A DNA stretch of 64,000 bases, taken from contig JAFXZM010000020.1 in NCBI GenBank assembly GCA_017541275.1, forward strand, positions 1-64,000, given 5' to 3'. Shown here piece after piece: positions 52,626-60,639 of the stretch. This DNA is from Oscillospiraceae bacterium (GTDB lineage: Bacteria; Bacillota; Clostridia; Oscillospirales; Ruminococcaceae). A program made the translations under genes and the position numbers. Under the pieces are notes generated by a model that saw only the letters and a program-made list of their open reading frames with translations, was not told the DNA's origin and did no database searches. The first letter of the stretch is position 1. Each line of letters starts with the position of its first letter.

Positions 52626-53066
52626 TCACTCAGCCTTTCTCTGCCGGTAGCTTGCGAAATCGAACTTGACAAGGGAATTCACAAAGGTCACAAAATCATT
52701 GGTATCGACGATGAGCTTTGCGGCGCCCTCCTGATCGAGACGCAGCAGGAAGTCTGCGGGATAGCGCGCCTCAATGTAATAGCCGTTGAGCTCAGAGGCA
52801 AAGGGAATCCAGCTCCGGAAATGCTCATCGTCCTGCATGGCCTGCTTGCAGAGCCACGGGAGGTTGTGGCCGTCATAGAGCTTATGGCGGCGCCAGAGCA
52901 GATAGCCCTTCAGCGCCTTTTCCATGCTCTGCTGACAGTGAAATGAGATCAGATTATAGCAGCGGTCATCGTCGAGCAGGAGCTTGGCCGCCCGCAGGTC
53001 GATCGCTGCATAATACAGCCAGTCGAAATATCGCTTGCTGTCGCCCTCACGGTATCCTCTAGCCAT
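52626..53066 (-). CDS. HEPN domain protein
   Basis: Small all-alpha HEPN protein (PF05168 type), 146 aa. WLYYAAIDLRAAKLLLDDD (helix 1), ISFHCQQSMEKALKGYLLWR (helix 2, the most conserved part) and the HNLPWL and YYIEARYPADF segments identify it. HEPN proteins are often RNases or nucleotide-binding partners of MNT proteins in toxin-antitoxin pairs. An R-x6-H is present at 60-67 (R, then H after KLYDG), but it is not clear that it is the catalytic Rx4-6H motif. It overlaps the MNT gene by 8 bases (ATG 53066 inside the MNT 3' end, behind GGGAG) and precedes RCC1 C by 3 bases. Confidence 0.85.
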   Translation of the reverse strand: MARGYREGDSKRYFDWLYYAAIDLRAAKLLLDDDRCYNLISFHCQQSMEKALKGYLLWRRHKLYDGHNLPWLCKQAMQDDEHFRSWIPFASELNGYYIEARYPADFLLRLDQEGAAKLIVDTNDFVTFVNSLVKFDFASYRQRKAE

Positions 53067-53367
53067 ACAGCACACTCCCGTCCTCTCTGATCGACCATGC
53101 GAAGGTGCGCGGGTCGTTCGAGAGCGTATTCCATTCGCTCTCCTTATAGAGCACCAGATCATACGGGCATTCGCTGTCTACCGCCGTATAGAGGTAGCAT
53201 TCGAGCTCCGAGATGCTCGCGGTTTCGTCCGGCACGATCAGCGCGAGCTTAAAGCTGGCGAGCTGATTGGTCGCATGGTTTGTTTTGTGGCTGATGAGGT
53301 AGATGCGGAGCGGCTTTCCCAGCTCTGCGATCTCATTCGCCACTGCTTGGATTTCAGGGTAGATCAT
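53059..53367 (-). CDS. Degenerate MNT-type nucleotidyltransferase-fold protein
   Basis: 102-residue protein. Its C-terminal half (CPYDLVLYKESEWNTLSNDPRTFAWSI) and closing REDGSVLYG match MNT domains that pair with HEPN proteins, including the normal short ending. However the region where an active MNT has a GS motif and two Asp residues reads RIYLISHKTNHATNQLASFKLALIV, so neither the Gly-Ser nor the D-x-D is present. It is thus probably catalytically dead and acts by binding HEPN. ATG 53367 follows AAAGGAGG. The assignment rests on the C-terminal part and gene order. Confidence 0.72.
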   Translation of the reverse strand: MIYPEIQAVANEIAELGKPLRIYLISHKTNHATNQLASFKLALIVPDETASISELECYLYTAVDSECPYDLVLYKESEWNTLSNDPRTFAWSIREDGSVLYG

Positions 53368-53384
53368 ACGGTTTCCTCCTTTTT

Positions 53385-54020
53385 TCACAGTTTTCCGATT
53401 TCTGCTGCACAGATGCACACGGCATCATACACAAGCGCTGCATCCGCATCGCTGTCAGCGAGACTGTCCAGCCGCTTTTCACGGAACAGCCTTTCCGCAG
53501 TACAGACCGCAGTCCGGTTCATCGTGCGGAAGGCCGCAAGCACCGGATTGCTGTCCGAATCGTTTCCGGTCCGGAGCTCATGATAGCTCTGCATAACGAG
53601 CTGTACCGTTTCCGGCTCATTGCCGGTAAGGGTATAATCCAGATGCTTTCTGCGGATATACGGATCGTCATGCATCCAGCGGACACAGCCGCAGTATGGG
53701 TCGCGGGCGGCATAGCGCAGATGCCGGATATTCGCCATAACGGCCGTTCCCATGCACATCGGGCACGGCTCCATTGTTGTATACAGCACAACGCTGTCCG
53801 GGTCGCAGGCAGCGGTGTCCAGTCTGCGGAGCGCATTCGCTTCGGCGTGCGCAATGCGCCGGTTGCGCTGACCGGGCTCGGCGGTTCGGTTGCGCTCGCG
53901 GATCAGGACATTGCCCTCCGCATCACAGATTACCGCGCCGATCGGGATGCTTCCCTGTCTGAACGCAGCCCATGCCTCCTCAAATGCACACTGCCATGCA
54001 GCGGATAAGTCTGACCACAT
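53385..54020 (-). CDS. Nucleoside/base deaminase (CDA fold) with C-terminal extension
   Basis: Zinc-dependent deaminase of the TadA/guanine deaminase type. AHAEANALRR supplies the zinc His and the proton-shuttle Glu (about residue 78-80), PCPMCMG the two zinc Cys (about 109-112). GSIPIGAVICDAEG near the start is the typical substrate strand. The core ends near residue 150; about 60 further residues (ending ICAAEIGKL) are not in standard TadA. Free-base, nucleoside or tRNA substrates are all possible. ATG follows GGAGGTC. It is the first gene behind the promoter at 54086-54114 and 17 bases before the MNT gene. Confidence 0.85.
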   Translation of the reverse strand: MWSDLSAAWQCAFEEAWAAFRQGSIPIGAVICDAEGNVLIRERNRTAEPGQRNRRIAHAEANALRRLDTAACDPDSVVLYTTMEPCPMCMGTAVMANIRHLRYAARDPYCGCVRWMHDDPYIRRKHLDYTLTGNEPETVQLVMQSYHELRTGNDSDSNPVLAAFRTMNRTAVCTAERLFREKRLDSLADSDADAALVYDAVCICAAEIGKL

Positions 54021-54085
54021 ACCGTTTGACCTCCGGCAATTCTGATTCTGAATCTTGCTTCGTGCTCAAGCACCGTTACGGTTTT

Positions 54086-54114
54086 ATTATACACCCTGCC
54101 GCCGAAAAAGTAAA
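54086..54114 (-). promoter_or_regulatory. Promoter of the deaminase-HEPN-RCC1 operon
   Basis: On the minus strand TTTACT (54109-54114), 17 bases, TATAAT (54086-54091). No other clear promoter was seen down to 47078. Confidence 0.78.
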
Positions 54115-54249
54115 GACTGCACGGCACAGAATACAGAAAAATGGGGAGAGAAAACAAGAGTTTTCTCTCCCCCCCTATTACAAAATAATAAGTACCGCTC
54201 TTGTACAGACTGATATTTGAACAATCAATCCGCGATTTAGCTGCTCCCC

Positions 54250-55263
54250 CTACGGGCGCATCATGCCGACCTTTGCAGTCATGCCGGTCGCGGAGGTGTA
54301 GGTACCGATCGCGTATTCATAATCACCGATGCGGTAGAATGTGTCGATATCGAGTGTACCGTCACCATCCGCATGGATGCCCGCGCCCCACTCATAGCCG
54401 TTGAGAATGCCGTCATCCATATCCTCGTCATTGATCGGCTGCTCGCCGTTGAACCATGTCAGATACCAGTCCAGATTGACGCGGATCGAATCGCCGCCGT
54501 CCCCGATGATGACGTTCAGGAGCATGGTCGTCGATTCATCGAAAAAGAATCTGCATTTCCAGCCGCCGAGGCATGCCTTGCTGAAATCCATGTAAACCGC
54601 ACCCGCAGGAACGCCGGTCTCATCAATATGCGCGACCCACATCATCTCGTCAATGGTCGGGCGGTCAAAGGTTGAATTTTTCGGATAGCCGCCTGTATTG
54701 ATCTCGTCGGGCGGCGGCGAAGGCTCCGAGGACTGCTCCGGCGGACGGGATGTCTGCGCACGGTCTGAGTCGGTCGTGCGCTCCGGGGCGGCAGTCTCCG
54801 TGAGCGTTGTTGTCAGATTTGTCTCAGCGGTTGATGAAAGCACCGTTGTCTCCGTCTGCTCCGTACCGGTTCCGCTCAGCGTACTGATGCTGCTTTCCAG
54901 TACAGAGGAATCCTTTTTCTTTTTCGGGTCATCGCGGCTCAGAAGCAGGTACACGATCACGCCGCATGCAGCAATCAGCGCAATGACCAGCAGAATAATC
55001 GCGGTATTGGCATTGCTGCTTTTCGGACTTTCGGCAGACGGCGGCTGCGCATGCACCGGTTCGGGCGCATAATAAACGCGGCCGGGTGTCTGCGGCTGAT
55101 AGGGCTGCGGCTGCGGCTGATTCGGCTGATAAGGCGGCTGCGGCTGATTTGGCTGATTCGGCGCAGGCACGGCGGAATGCTGCTCAATTTTCATGCCGCA
55201 TTCCTCGCAGTAGGCAGTGCCCTCCCGCAGCACAGACTGACATCTCGGACATCTGTTGTTCAT
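54250..55263 (-). CDS. Zinc-ribbon membrane protein with extracellular domain
   Basis: Function unknown. The cytoplasmic N terminus has a zinc ribbon CPRCQSVLREGTAYCEECG (residues 4-22), followed by a Pro/Gln repeat region (NQPQP / YQPNQ, about 33-75), one membrane helix (about 88-108, AIILLVIALIAACGVIVYLLL), a Ser/Thr-rich stalk (about 120-190) and a ~150-residue extracellular beta-rich domain with DGILNGYEWGAGIHADGDGTLDIDT. Similar zinc-ribbon/TM/extracellular layouts are common in Oscillospiraceae. It has its own promoter and no coupling to neighbours. Confidence 0.75.
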   Translation of the reverse strand: MNNRCPRCQSVLREGTAYCEECGMKIEQHSAVPAPNQPNQPQPPYQPNQPQPQPYQPQTPGRVYYAPEPVHAQPPSAESPKSSNANTAIILLVIALIAACGVIVYLLLSRDDPKKKKDSSVLESSISTLSGTGTEQTETTVLSSTAETNLTTTLTETAAPERTTDSDRAQTSRPPEQSSEPSPPPDEINTGGYPKNSTFDRPTIDEMMWVAHIDETGVPAGAVYMDFSKACLGGWKCRFFFDESTTMLLNVIIGDGGDSIRVNLDWYLTWFNGEQPINDEDMDDGILNGYEWGAGIHADGDGTLDIDTFYRIGDYEYAIGTYTSATGMTAKVGMMRP

Positions 55264-55316
55264 GATTTACACTCCCTTCCCCGGTACAATATTATAGGCA
55301 GCACCGTATTTTTTAT

Positions 55317-55345
55317 ATTATAACATAAATTATAAAATATTTCAA
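55317..55345 (-). promoter_or_regulatory. Promoter of the zinc-ribbon membrane protein gene
   Basis: On the minus strand TTGAAA (55340-55345), 17 bases, TATAAT (55317-55322); CCA precedes the -35 box. The region is very A+T rich. Confidence 0.8.
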
Positions 55346-55371
55346 TGGATTTTTTGTATTTTATACGATTA

Positions 55372-57792
55372 TCACAGCATTTTTGCAAGCCGTTTCATCA
55401 GAGAATGGAGATCGCCGCTGTCAACGCCCGGCTTTCCGTCAAGCTCGGCATTGCGCTTGCCCTGCTCCGAAACAAACAGATCTGCGTCATCGCCGACCAG
55501 CCTCGCGAGCAGCACGGCATCGCGCACATCAACCGTTCCGTTGTCATCCAGATCGCCCGGCAGCAGTTTCCGCTCCGGCAGTCCTTCATACGGGTACGGA
55601 TCGAGCTGCTCCGGATCGCTGATCCAGCTTATCAGATATTGATTCGTACCGGTGCCGGTACCGTAAGCGGGAATGGTGTAATTCAGCATTTCACTGTCGA
55701 AATAGAGGCAGGATTCCGCATGCAGCACACCGGGGTAATTCGGATCCCATACCGTAATCCGCCGGTCATAGGCCGTGCCGTCAAACTCCCATGCGCCGGA
55801 TTCGAGCCCGCAGCCCACGACCGCGTGCATGCCTGTGCGGGTCTTAATCATCAGCAAAAACGGGCTCTGCCCGTTCGGGATGCGTGCTGCTGCCTGCTGC
55901 ATGCGATAGACAGCCAGCGATTCGTTCATCGTGCTGCTGCCGAGATAACCGGACTGCATCGCCTGATAATAATTGATGAACGAGATCACCTCCGGTGTCG
56001 GCTGCACCTCGGAGAGCGTTTCGGCGTCCCTCTGAAGCTGCTCCGGCAGAAATATGCGGTTTTTCGCGAGAATCACCGCAGCGGAAAGCCCGGCGCAGGA
56101 GCCGCTCCAGCCCTCTGTACTGCCGGAGGGGGTGATGCCGAGCGCATCCAGCGCAGCGCGGTCGGCATCAGTCAGATAGTAGCCGCTTTCATCAATATGA
56201 AACGCGCTGCCCTGATTGCCGAAGCTCCAGCCGTCCTTTGCAAAATCGAAGGTCATATCATCGCCGCAGGTTTTGCTGCTGCCGATGTGAAAGCGAATGC
56301 CGTTTTCAGCCGCGAACTGCTCCGCAGCACTGCCGGCAGCACCGTAAATATCGGTGATGCTGAGGTTTTCCTGCGGCGCAATCTCCGTGACGCTCGCCGG
56401 AATGTACAGACTGCTGAGCATCTTGCAGCCCGAAAGCGCATTTTCGCCGATGACCGCAAGCCCCTCATTCAGTGTAAGCGTCTGGAGCATTGCGCAGTCG
56501 GCGAAGGTTTCCGCGCCGATGATGCGCAGGCTGTCGGGGCAGGTGACCTCATACAGCGCATCATGATTCTTCAATACCTGATTATTTTTGAGCGCACCGT
56601 CTGCGGTCAGGCGAATCCCCTCCGGCAGATGCAGCACGCACTTATCGGTGCAGTCAATGAAATACTGCCCGTTCAGAATCAGGCAGCCGCTTTCGCGCTC
56701 GCCGTTCCAAAGCCGCTCGCAGTTCAGGAACGCATCCCGCTGAAGACCGGTCAGATGCTCCGGCAGTGTAAGATCACTGAGGCTGGTGCAGCCGTTGAAC
56801 ATCTGACTGTCGATTTCCTGCAAATTCGCCGGCAGCTTCAGGGTTCCAAGCCCGCTGCATCCCAGAAACATCTGACTTCCGAGCGATTCCAGAGAATCCG
56901 GAAGGCTGAGCGATCTTAGCTGCGTGCAGTTGGCAAACGCCGCATCGCCGATGTACCGGAGCCCTTCGGGCAGCGTCACCGATCTGAGTGCGGGGCTTCC
57001 GGCGAATGCGTGTTTGCCGACAATCCGGACGCTGTCCGGCAGCACAATTCTCGTGAAGTCGCATTGGCGAAAGGCATCCTCCGCGATTGAAGTGACGGTA
57101 TCCGGAATACTGCCGGAATAATCGGGCATCACCTTCACAAAAAGCGTGTCATCGACCACACCGGGGTACTTTCCCTGCGTCAGCAGCGCATCACAGTTGG
57201 CAAATGCATTGACCTCGGCATACACGCAGTCCGGCAGCGTCACATCCGTCAGTACAAGGCAGTCGGAAAATGCACTGGAACAGATGCGCTGAAGGGAATC
57301 CGGCAGCACGGCAGTTGTCAGCTTTTCGCATCCTGCAAAGCAGGATTCCGGAATCACGGTGCAGCCCTCCGGAAGCCGGACCTCCGTGATGCCCTTTAGC
57401 TGATAAAATGCCGATTTTCCGAAGGAAGTCACCGTATCGGCAAGCACCAGCTCCTCTGCCGCATTGCAGCGGAAAAATGCATACGCGCCGACATACGTTA
57501 CCCCTTCACCGATTTCCACGCGCCGGATCTCCTCGCTCAGAGAAAACCACGGTGCCGTTGTATATCTGACAATCGCGCCTTCGATTTTTTGGATTCTGTA
57601 CGTAAAATCGGGCATCGCGCCGGTACCGGAGACCGTCAGGGTGCCGTCTGAGAACGCCCAGTTCATTGTTTCGGTCAGGCTGCCGGAGGTCACTGCGGTG
57701 TCCTCTGCGGTCACAGTCTGCGCCGTACCGTTTACCGTCATCATGCCGCCGGTCATGCAGACCGCGAGCATCGCCGCCAATAACCGTTTCAA
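55372..57792 (-). CDS. LRR-cysteine peptidase-dockerin protein
   Basis: Secreted cellulosomal protein with three modules. After a signal peptide (about 1-25) come BspA-type leucine-rich repeats (about 80-500, consensus L..C..L..V.LPD.L). The middle domain (about 520-720) looks like a papain/C39-type cysteine peptidase: GWSGSCAGLSAAVIL has the Cys (about residue 574), GMHAVVGCGLE the His, and VWDPNYPG the Asp/Asn, in the right order. The C terminus is a dockerin (DLDDNGTVDVRDAVLLARLV, ELDGKPGVDSGDLHSLMKRL; about 745-803). Start is TTG 57792 (AAGGAG 10 bases upstream), the only start that keeps the signal peptide. The peptidase may be a cell-surface processing enzyme; substrate unknown. Confidence 0.88.
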   Translation of the reverse strand: MKRLLAAMLAVCMTGGMMTVNGTAQTVTAEDTAVTSGSLTETMNWAFSDGTLTVSGTGAMPDFTYRIQKIEGAIVRYTTAPWFSLSEEIRRVEIGEGVTYVGAYAFFRCNAAEELVLADTVTSFGKSAFYQLKGITEVRLPEGCTVIPESCFAGCEKLTTAVLPDSLQRICSSAFSDCLVLTDVTLPDCVYAEVNAFANCDALLTQGKYPGVVDDTLFVKVMPDYSGSIPDTVTSIAEDAFRQCDFTRIVLPDSVRIVGKHAFAGSPALRSVTLPEGLRYIGDAAFANCTQLRSLSLPDSLESLGSQMFLGCSGLGTLKLPANLQEIDSQMFNGCTSLSDLTLPEHLTGLQRDAFLNCERLWNGERESGCLILNGQYFIDCTDKCVLHLPEGIRLTADGALKNNQVLKNHDALYEVTCPDSLRIIGAETFADCAMLQTLTLNEGLAVIGENALSGCKMLSSLYIPASVTEIAPQENLSITDIYGAAGSAAEQFAAENGIRFHIGSSKTCGDDMTFDFAKDGWSFGNQGSAFHIDESGYYLTDADRAALDALGITPSGSTEGWSGSCAGLSAAVILAKNRIFLPEQLQRDAETLSEVQPTPEVISFINYYQAMQSGYLGSSTMNESLAVYRMQQAAARIPNGQSPFLLMIKTRTGMHAVVGCGLESGAWEFDGTAYDRRITVWDPNYPGVLHAESCLYFDSEMLNYTIPAYGTGTGTNQYLISWISDPEQLDPYPYEGLPERKLLPGDLDDNGTVDVRDAVLLARLVGDDADLFVSEQGKRNAELDGKPGVDSGDLHSLMKRLAKML

Positions 57793-57809
57793 GTGCGGTC
57801 ATCTCCTTG

Positions 57810-58283
57810 TTATTTGTGATATTTTCCGCCGGTGCTGATCTGAAATGCGCGGTAGAGCTGCTCGGCCAGCAGCACCCGTGCAAGCTGATGCGTAAAGGTC
57901 ATCCGCGACATCGAAAAGCGCATCGCTGCGGCATCTTTCACGCTGTCATGGAGCCCGAAGCTCGACCCGATCACGAAGCTCAGGGCACTGTCTCCCGAAA
58001 CCGCCGCCCGGTCGAGATACCCCGCGAATTCCTCGCTCGAAAGCTGCTTTCCCTCAATGCACATAGCAATGATTTTCCCCTTGCAGGCCTGCATGACCGC
58101 CTTGCTCTCGGTCAGCAGTGCCGCCGCGATCTCCGCCTCAGACGGCGATTCCGGCAGCCGCGATTCACTCAGCTCCGTCACGGAGAATTTACAGTACCGC
58201 CCCAGCCGCTTTTCGTACTCCGCAAACGCCTCGCGGAGCCATTTTTCCTTCAGCGTCCCGACGGTCACAAGCTGAATCTGCAT
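57810..58283 (-). CDS. rlmH: 23S rRNA (pseudouridine1915-N3)-methyltransferase RlmH
   Basis: SPOUT methyltransferase modifying pseudouridine 1915 in helix 69 of 23S rRNA. It starts QIQLVTVGTLKEKWL, has AMCIEGKQLSSEEFA and the cofactor-knot segments FVIGSSFGLHDSVK (about 101-114) and SMSRMTFTHQLARVLLAEQLYRAF near the end. 157 aa is exactly the family length. ATG 58283 overlaps the stop of the upstream metallo-hydrolase gene as TGATG, a common pairing in Bacillota. Confidence 0.97.
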   Translation of the reverse strand: MQIQLVTVGTLKEKWLREAFAEYEKRLGRYCKFSVTELSESRLPESPSEAEIAAALLTESKAVMQACKGKIIAMCIEGKQLSSEEFAGYLDRAAVSGDSALSFVIGSSFGLHDSVKDAAAMRFSMSRMTFTHQLARVLLAEQLYRAFQISTGGKYHK

Positions 58284-59062
58284 CAAAACGCAATCATCCT
58301 CCCGTCCTCCGGCATCGCAGCATCGAGCAGGTAATCCTGCCCGCAGACATAGCCGTGCAGCGCCTCGGTCACGGTTCGCAGGGCAGTTTCCGGTGTATTA
58401 TTGTGCTCGCTGAGATGTCCCAGCACCAGATGCACCGTTCCGTTCTGCACAAGAAACCGCGCCAGCTCGCCGCACTGCACATTCGACAGATGCCCGGAAT
58501 CCGAGCTGATACGCCGTTTCAGATAATCCGGGTACGGCCCGCAGCGCAGCATTTGCTCATCGTAATTGGCCTCCAGCAGCACCAGCCGGCACCCTCTCAG
58601 CGCATCCTTTACCGAGTCCGGCACAAAGCCCAGATCGGTACAGACGGCACAGCTCTGGCCGTCCGGCATGGTGATGCGGTAGCCGCAGCTCTGCACCGTG
58701 TCATGCGAAGTTGCAAAGGGCGTCAGCGTCATGCCGCAGAGCGTGACCGGCTCTGTCAGGGTGCGGACATCCGCATCCGGCTCAACATAATGACAGCTGA
58801 ACAGATTTTCGCGCGTTTTCGGCTCTGCATAGACCGGAATGCCCGTCTGCCGGCAGAAAACGCGCAGGCCGCTCACATGGTCGGAGTGGTCGTGCGTCAC
58901 GAAAATGCCCTGCACTGCCGCTTCCGGAATGCCGGCGCGGCTCAGCGCATCCCGCAGACGCTTTGCGGAAACGCCCGCGTCAATCAGTACACCGCCGGAC
59001 GGGGTGCCGACAAAGGCCGCATTGCCCCTGCTCGATGAAAAAAGCGGATATATTCTTGCCAT
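58283..59062 (-). CDS. MBL-fold metallo-hydrolase, WalJ/YycJ-like
   Basis: Metallo-beta-lactamase-fold hydrolase with THDHSDHVSGL (about residue 56-66), the metal-binding HxHxDH motif. FSSSRGNAAFVG at the N terminus and the later CTDLGF and LLEANYDEQML fit the WalJ/YycJ group. In several Bacillota this group sits next to rlmH and has been linked to DNA metabolism or to the WalRK wall-stress operon, but no walRK genes are here. ATG follows AAGGACTG. Translation of rlmH is coupled to it. Confidence 0.88.
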   Translation of the reverse strand: MARIYPLFSSSRGNAAFVGTPSGGVLIDAGVSAKRLRDALSRAGIPEAAVQGIFVTHDHSDHVSGLRVFCRQTGIPVYAEPKTRENLFSCHYVEPDADVRTLTEPVTLCGMTLTPFATSHDTVQSCGYRITMPDGQSCAVCTDLGFVPDSVKDALRGCRLVLLEANYDEQMLRCGPYPDYLKRRISSDSGHLSNVQCGELARFLVQNGTVHLVLGHLSEHNNTPETALRTVTEALHGYVCGQDYLLDAAMPEDGRMIAF

Positions 59063-59096
59063 ATTTTCAGTCCTTACGTGTTTTTTATACGAAAAA

Positions 59097-59124
59097 AGCA
59101 GGGCGGACCCCCGTCCGCCCTGCT
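59097..59124 (-). terminator. Terminator downstream of murA
   Basis: AGCAGGGCGGAC (59097-59108) pairs with GTCCGCCCTGCT (59113-59124) around CCCC; on the minus strand it is followed by TTTTTTCG. Confidence 0.92.
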
Positions 59125-59138
59125 GCTGTTTTCAACTG

Positions 59139-60464
59139 TTATACCGCATCCTGACGAGTGATCTGTGCATGCTCATGGTGTACCGGATCCTGCGGAAACG
59201 TTTTTTTTTCAATGCATGCGCCGAGCGCCCGCAGCTTGCCCTCCATATCGGCATAGCCGCGTTCGATGTGGTAAATATCCTCGATCGTCGTGACGCCGCT
59301 TGCTGCGAGTCCCGCGATCATCAGGGCTGCGCCTGCACGCAGGTCACAGGCCTTGACCGGAGCGCCGGTCAGATGTCCGGTGCCCTCAATGACGGCGACC
59401 TTGCCGTCTACCTGAATATCGGCGCCCATTCTGCGCAGCTCATCAACATACTGGAAGCGCTGCTCGGAGACGCCCTCTTTAATCATGCTTGTCCCCTCCG
59501 CCAGACAGAGCAGCGCCGAAATCTGCGGCTGCATGTCAGTCGGGAAGCCCGGATGCGGGCGGGTCTTGATGCTGGTCTTGACCAGCGGGCCGTCCGCAGA
59601 AACACGCACGGCATCGTCAAACTGCTCAATCTTGACGCCGATCTTCTCCATAACGCTGATGATCGACTCCAGATGCTTCGGAATGACGTTTTTCACCAGC
59701 ACATTGCCGCGGGTCGCTGCTGCGGCGACCATATAAGTACCCGCCTCGATCTGATCGGGAATCACGGCATAGCTGGTTCCGCGGAGATATTTTGTGCCGC
59801 GGATTTTAATGGTATCGGTACCGGCACCCATGATATCGGCACCCATAGAGTTCAGGAAGCTCGCGAGATCGACGATATGCGGCTCCTTGGCGGCATTTTC
59901 GATGATCGTCATGCCATCGGCCTTAACAGCCGCAAGAATCGTATTCATTGTCGCGCCGACCGTCACGCAGTCAAAGAAAATCTGCGTACCCTGAAGGCCG
60001 TTTTCGGTCGTTGTGATATCGACCATGCCCTGCTCCAGCCGGATCTTGGCACCGAGCTTTTTGAAGGCCTTTGTATGCTGGTCGATCGGACGGTCGCCGA
60101 GCGGACATCCGCCGGGCATCGAGACACGGCAGTGGCCGAACCGGCCGAGCAGCGCGCCCATAAAATAGTAGGACGCACGCATCCGCCGCGCACTTTCATA
60201 GGGCACGGTTGAGCTCTGAACGCTTCTGGTGTCGATACGGTAGGTATGCGGCCCCATATAGGTCACTTCTGCGCCGAGCTCCCGAAGAATGCGGAGGCTG
60301 ATCTCCACATCGCTGATTTCCGGAACATTCTCAATGATACACGGCTCATCAGAAAGGAGAGTTGCGGGCAGAATCGCGACGACTGCGTTCTTGGCTCCGC
60401 TGATCTCCACCTCGCCGTGCAGGGTGCGTCCGCCCCTGATGACAAATTTTTTCGGTGTCTTCAC
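59139..60464 (-). CDS. murA: UDP-N-acetylglucosamine 1-carboxyvinyltransferase
   Basis: First committed enzyme of peptidoglycan synthesis, adding enolpyruvate from PEP to UDP-GlcNAc. KFVIRGGRTLHGEVEISGAKNA at the N terminus, the loop RVSMPGGCPLGDRP with the catalytic (fosfomycin-target) Cys (about residue 117), and MRASYYFMGALLGRFG are typical. GTG 60464 is chosen: AGGAGA sits 8 bases before it and the protein then starts as usual (441 aa). An alternative TTG at 60560 would add a 32-residue leader not seen in MurA, but it also has a GGAG before it. Confidence 0.95.
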   Translation of the reverse strand: MKTPKKFVIRGGRTLHGEVEISGAKNAVVAILPATLLSDEPCIIENVPEISDVEISLRILRELGAEVTYMGPHTYRIDTRSVQSSTVPYESARRMRASYYFMGALLGRFGHCRVSMPGGCPLGDRPIDQHTKAFKKLGAKIRLEQGMVDITTTENGLQGTQIFFDCVTVGATMNTILAAVKADGMTIIENAAKEPHIVDLASFLNSMGADIMGAGTDTIKIRGTKYLRGTSYAVIPDQIEAGTYMVAAAATRGNVLVKNVIPKHLESIISVMEKIGVKIEQFDDAVRVSADGPLVKTSIKTRPHPGFPTDMQPQISALLCLAEGTSMIKEGVSEQRFQYVDELRRMGADIQVDGKVAVIEGTGHLTGAPVKACDLRAGAALMIAGLAASGVTTIEDIYHIERGYADMEGKLRALGACIEKKTFPQDPVHHEHAQITRQDAV

Positions 60465-60639
60465 GGTCTGTTCTCCTTGTTCTTCACATGTTTTCTCTAT
60501 AGGTTTAATCAGCGCCTTTCTTTCTGTGTGCGGCGCTGCGGTTTCCTTACCTGTTTCCAAACGGCTCCATCATCCTTCTATATGATTATATGGTCTGTTT
60601 GCTGTTTCTGTATTTTCGGGCTGCGGACAGCCGGTGCAG

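Noticed and set aside
60465..60560. N-terminal extension of MurA from TTG 60560
   Set aside because: GTG 60464 has the better ribosome site and gives the standard MurA N terminus, though the extension is not excluded.
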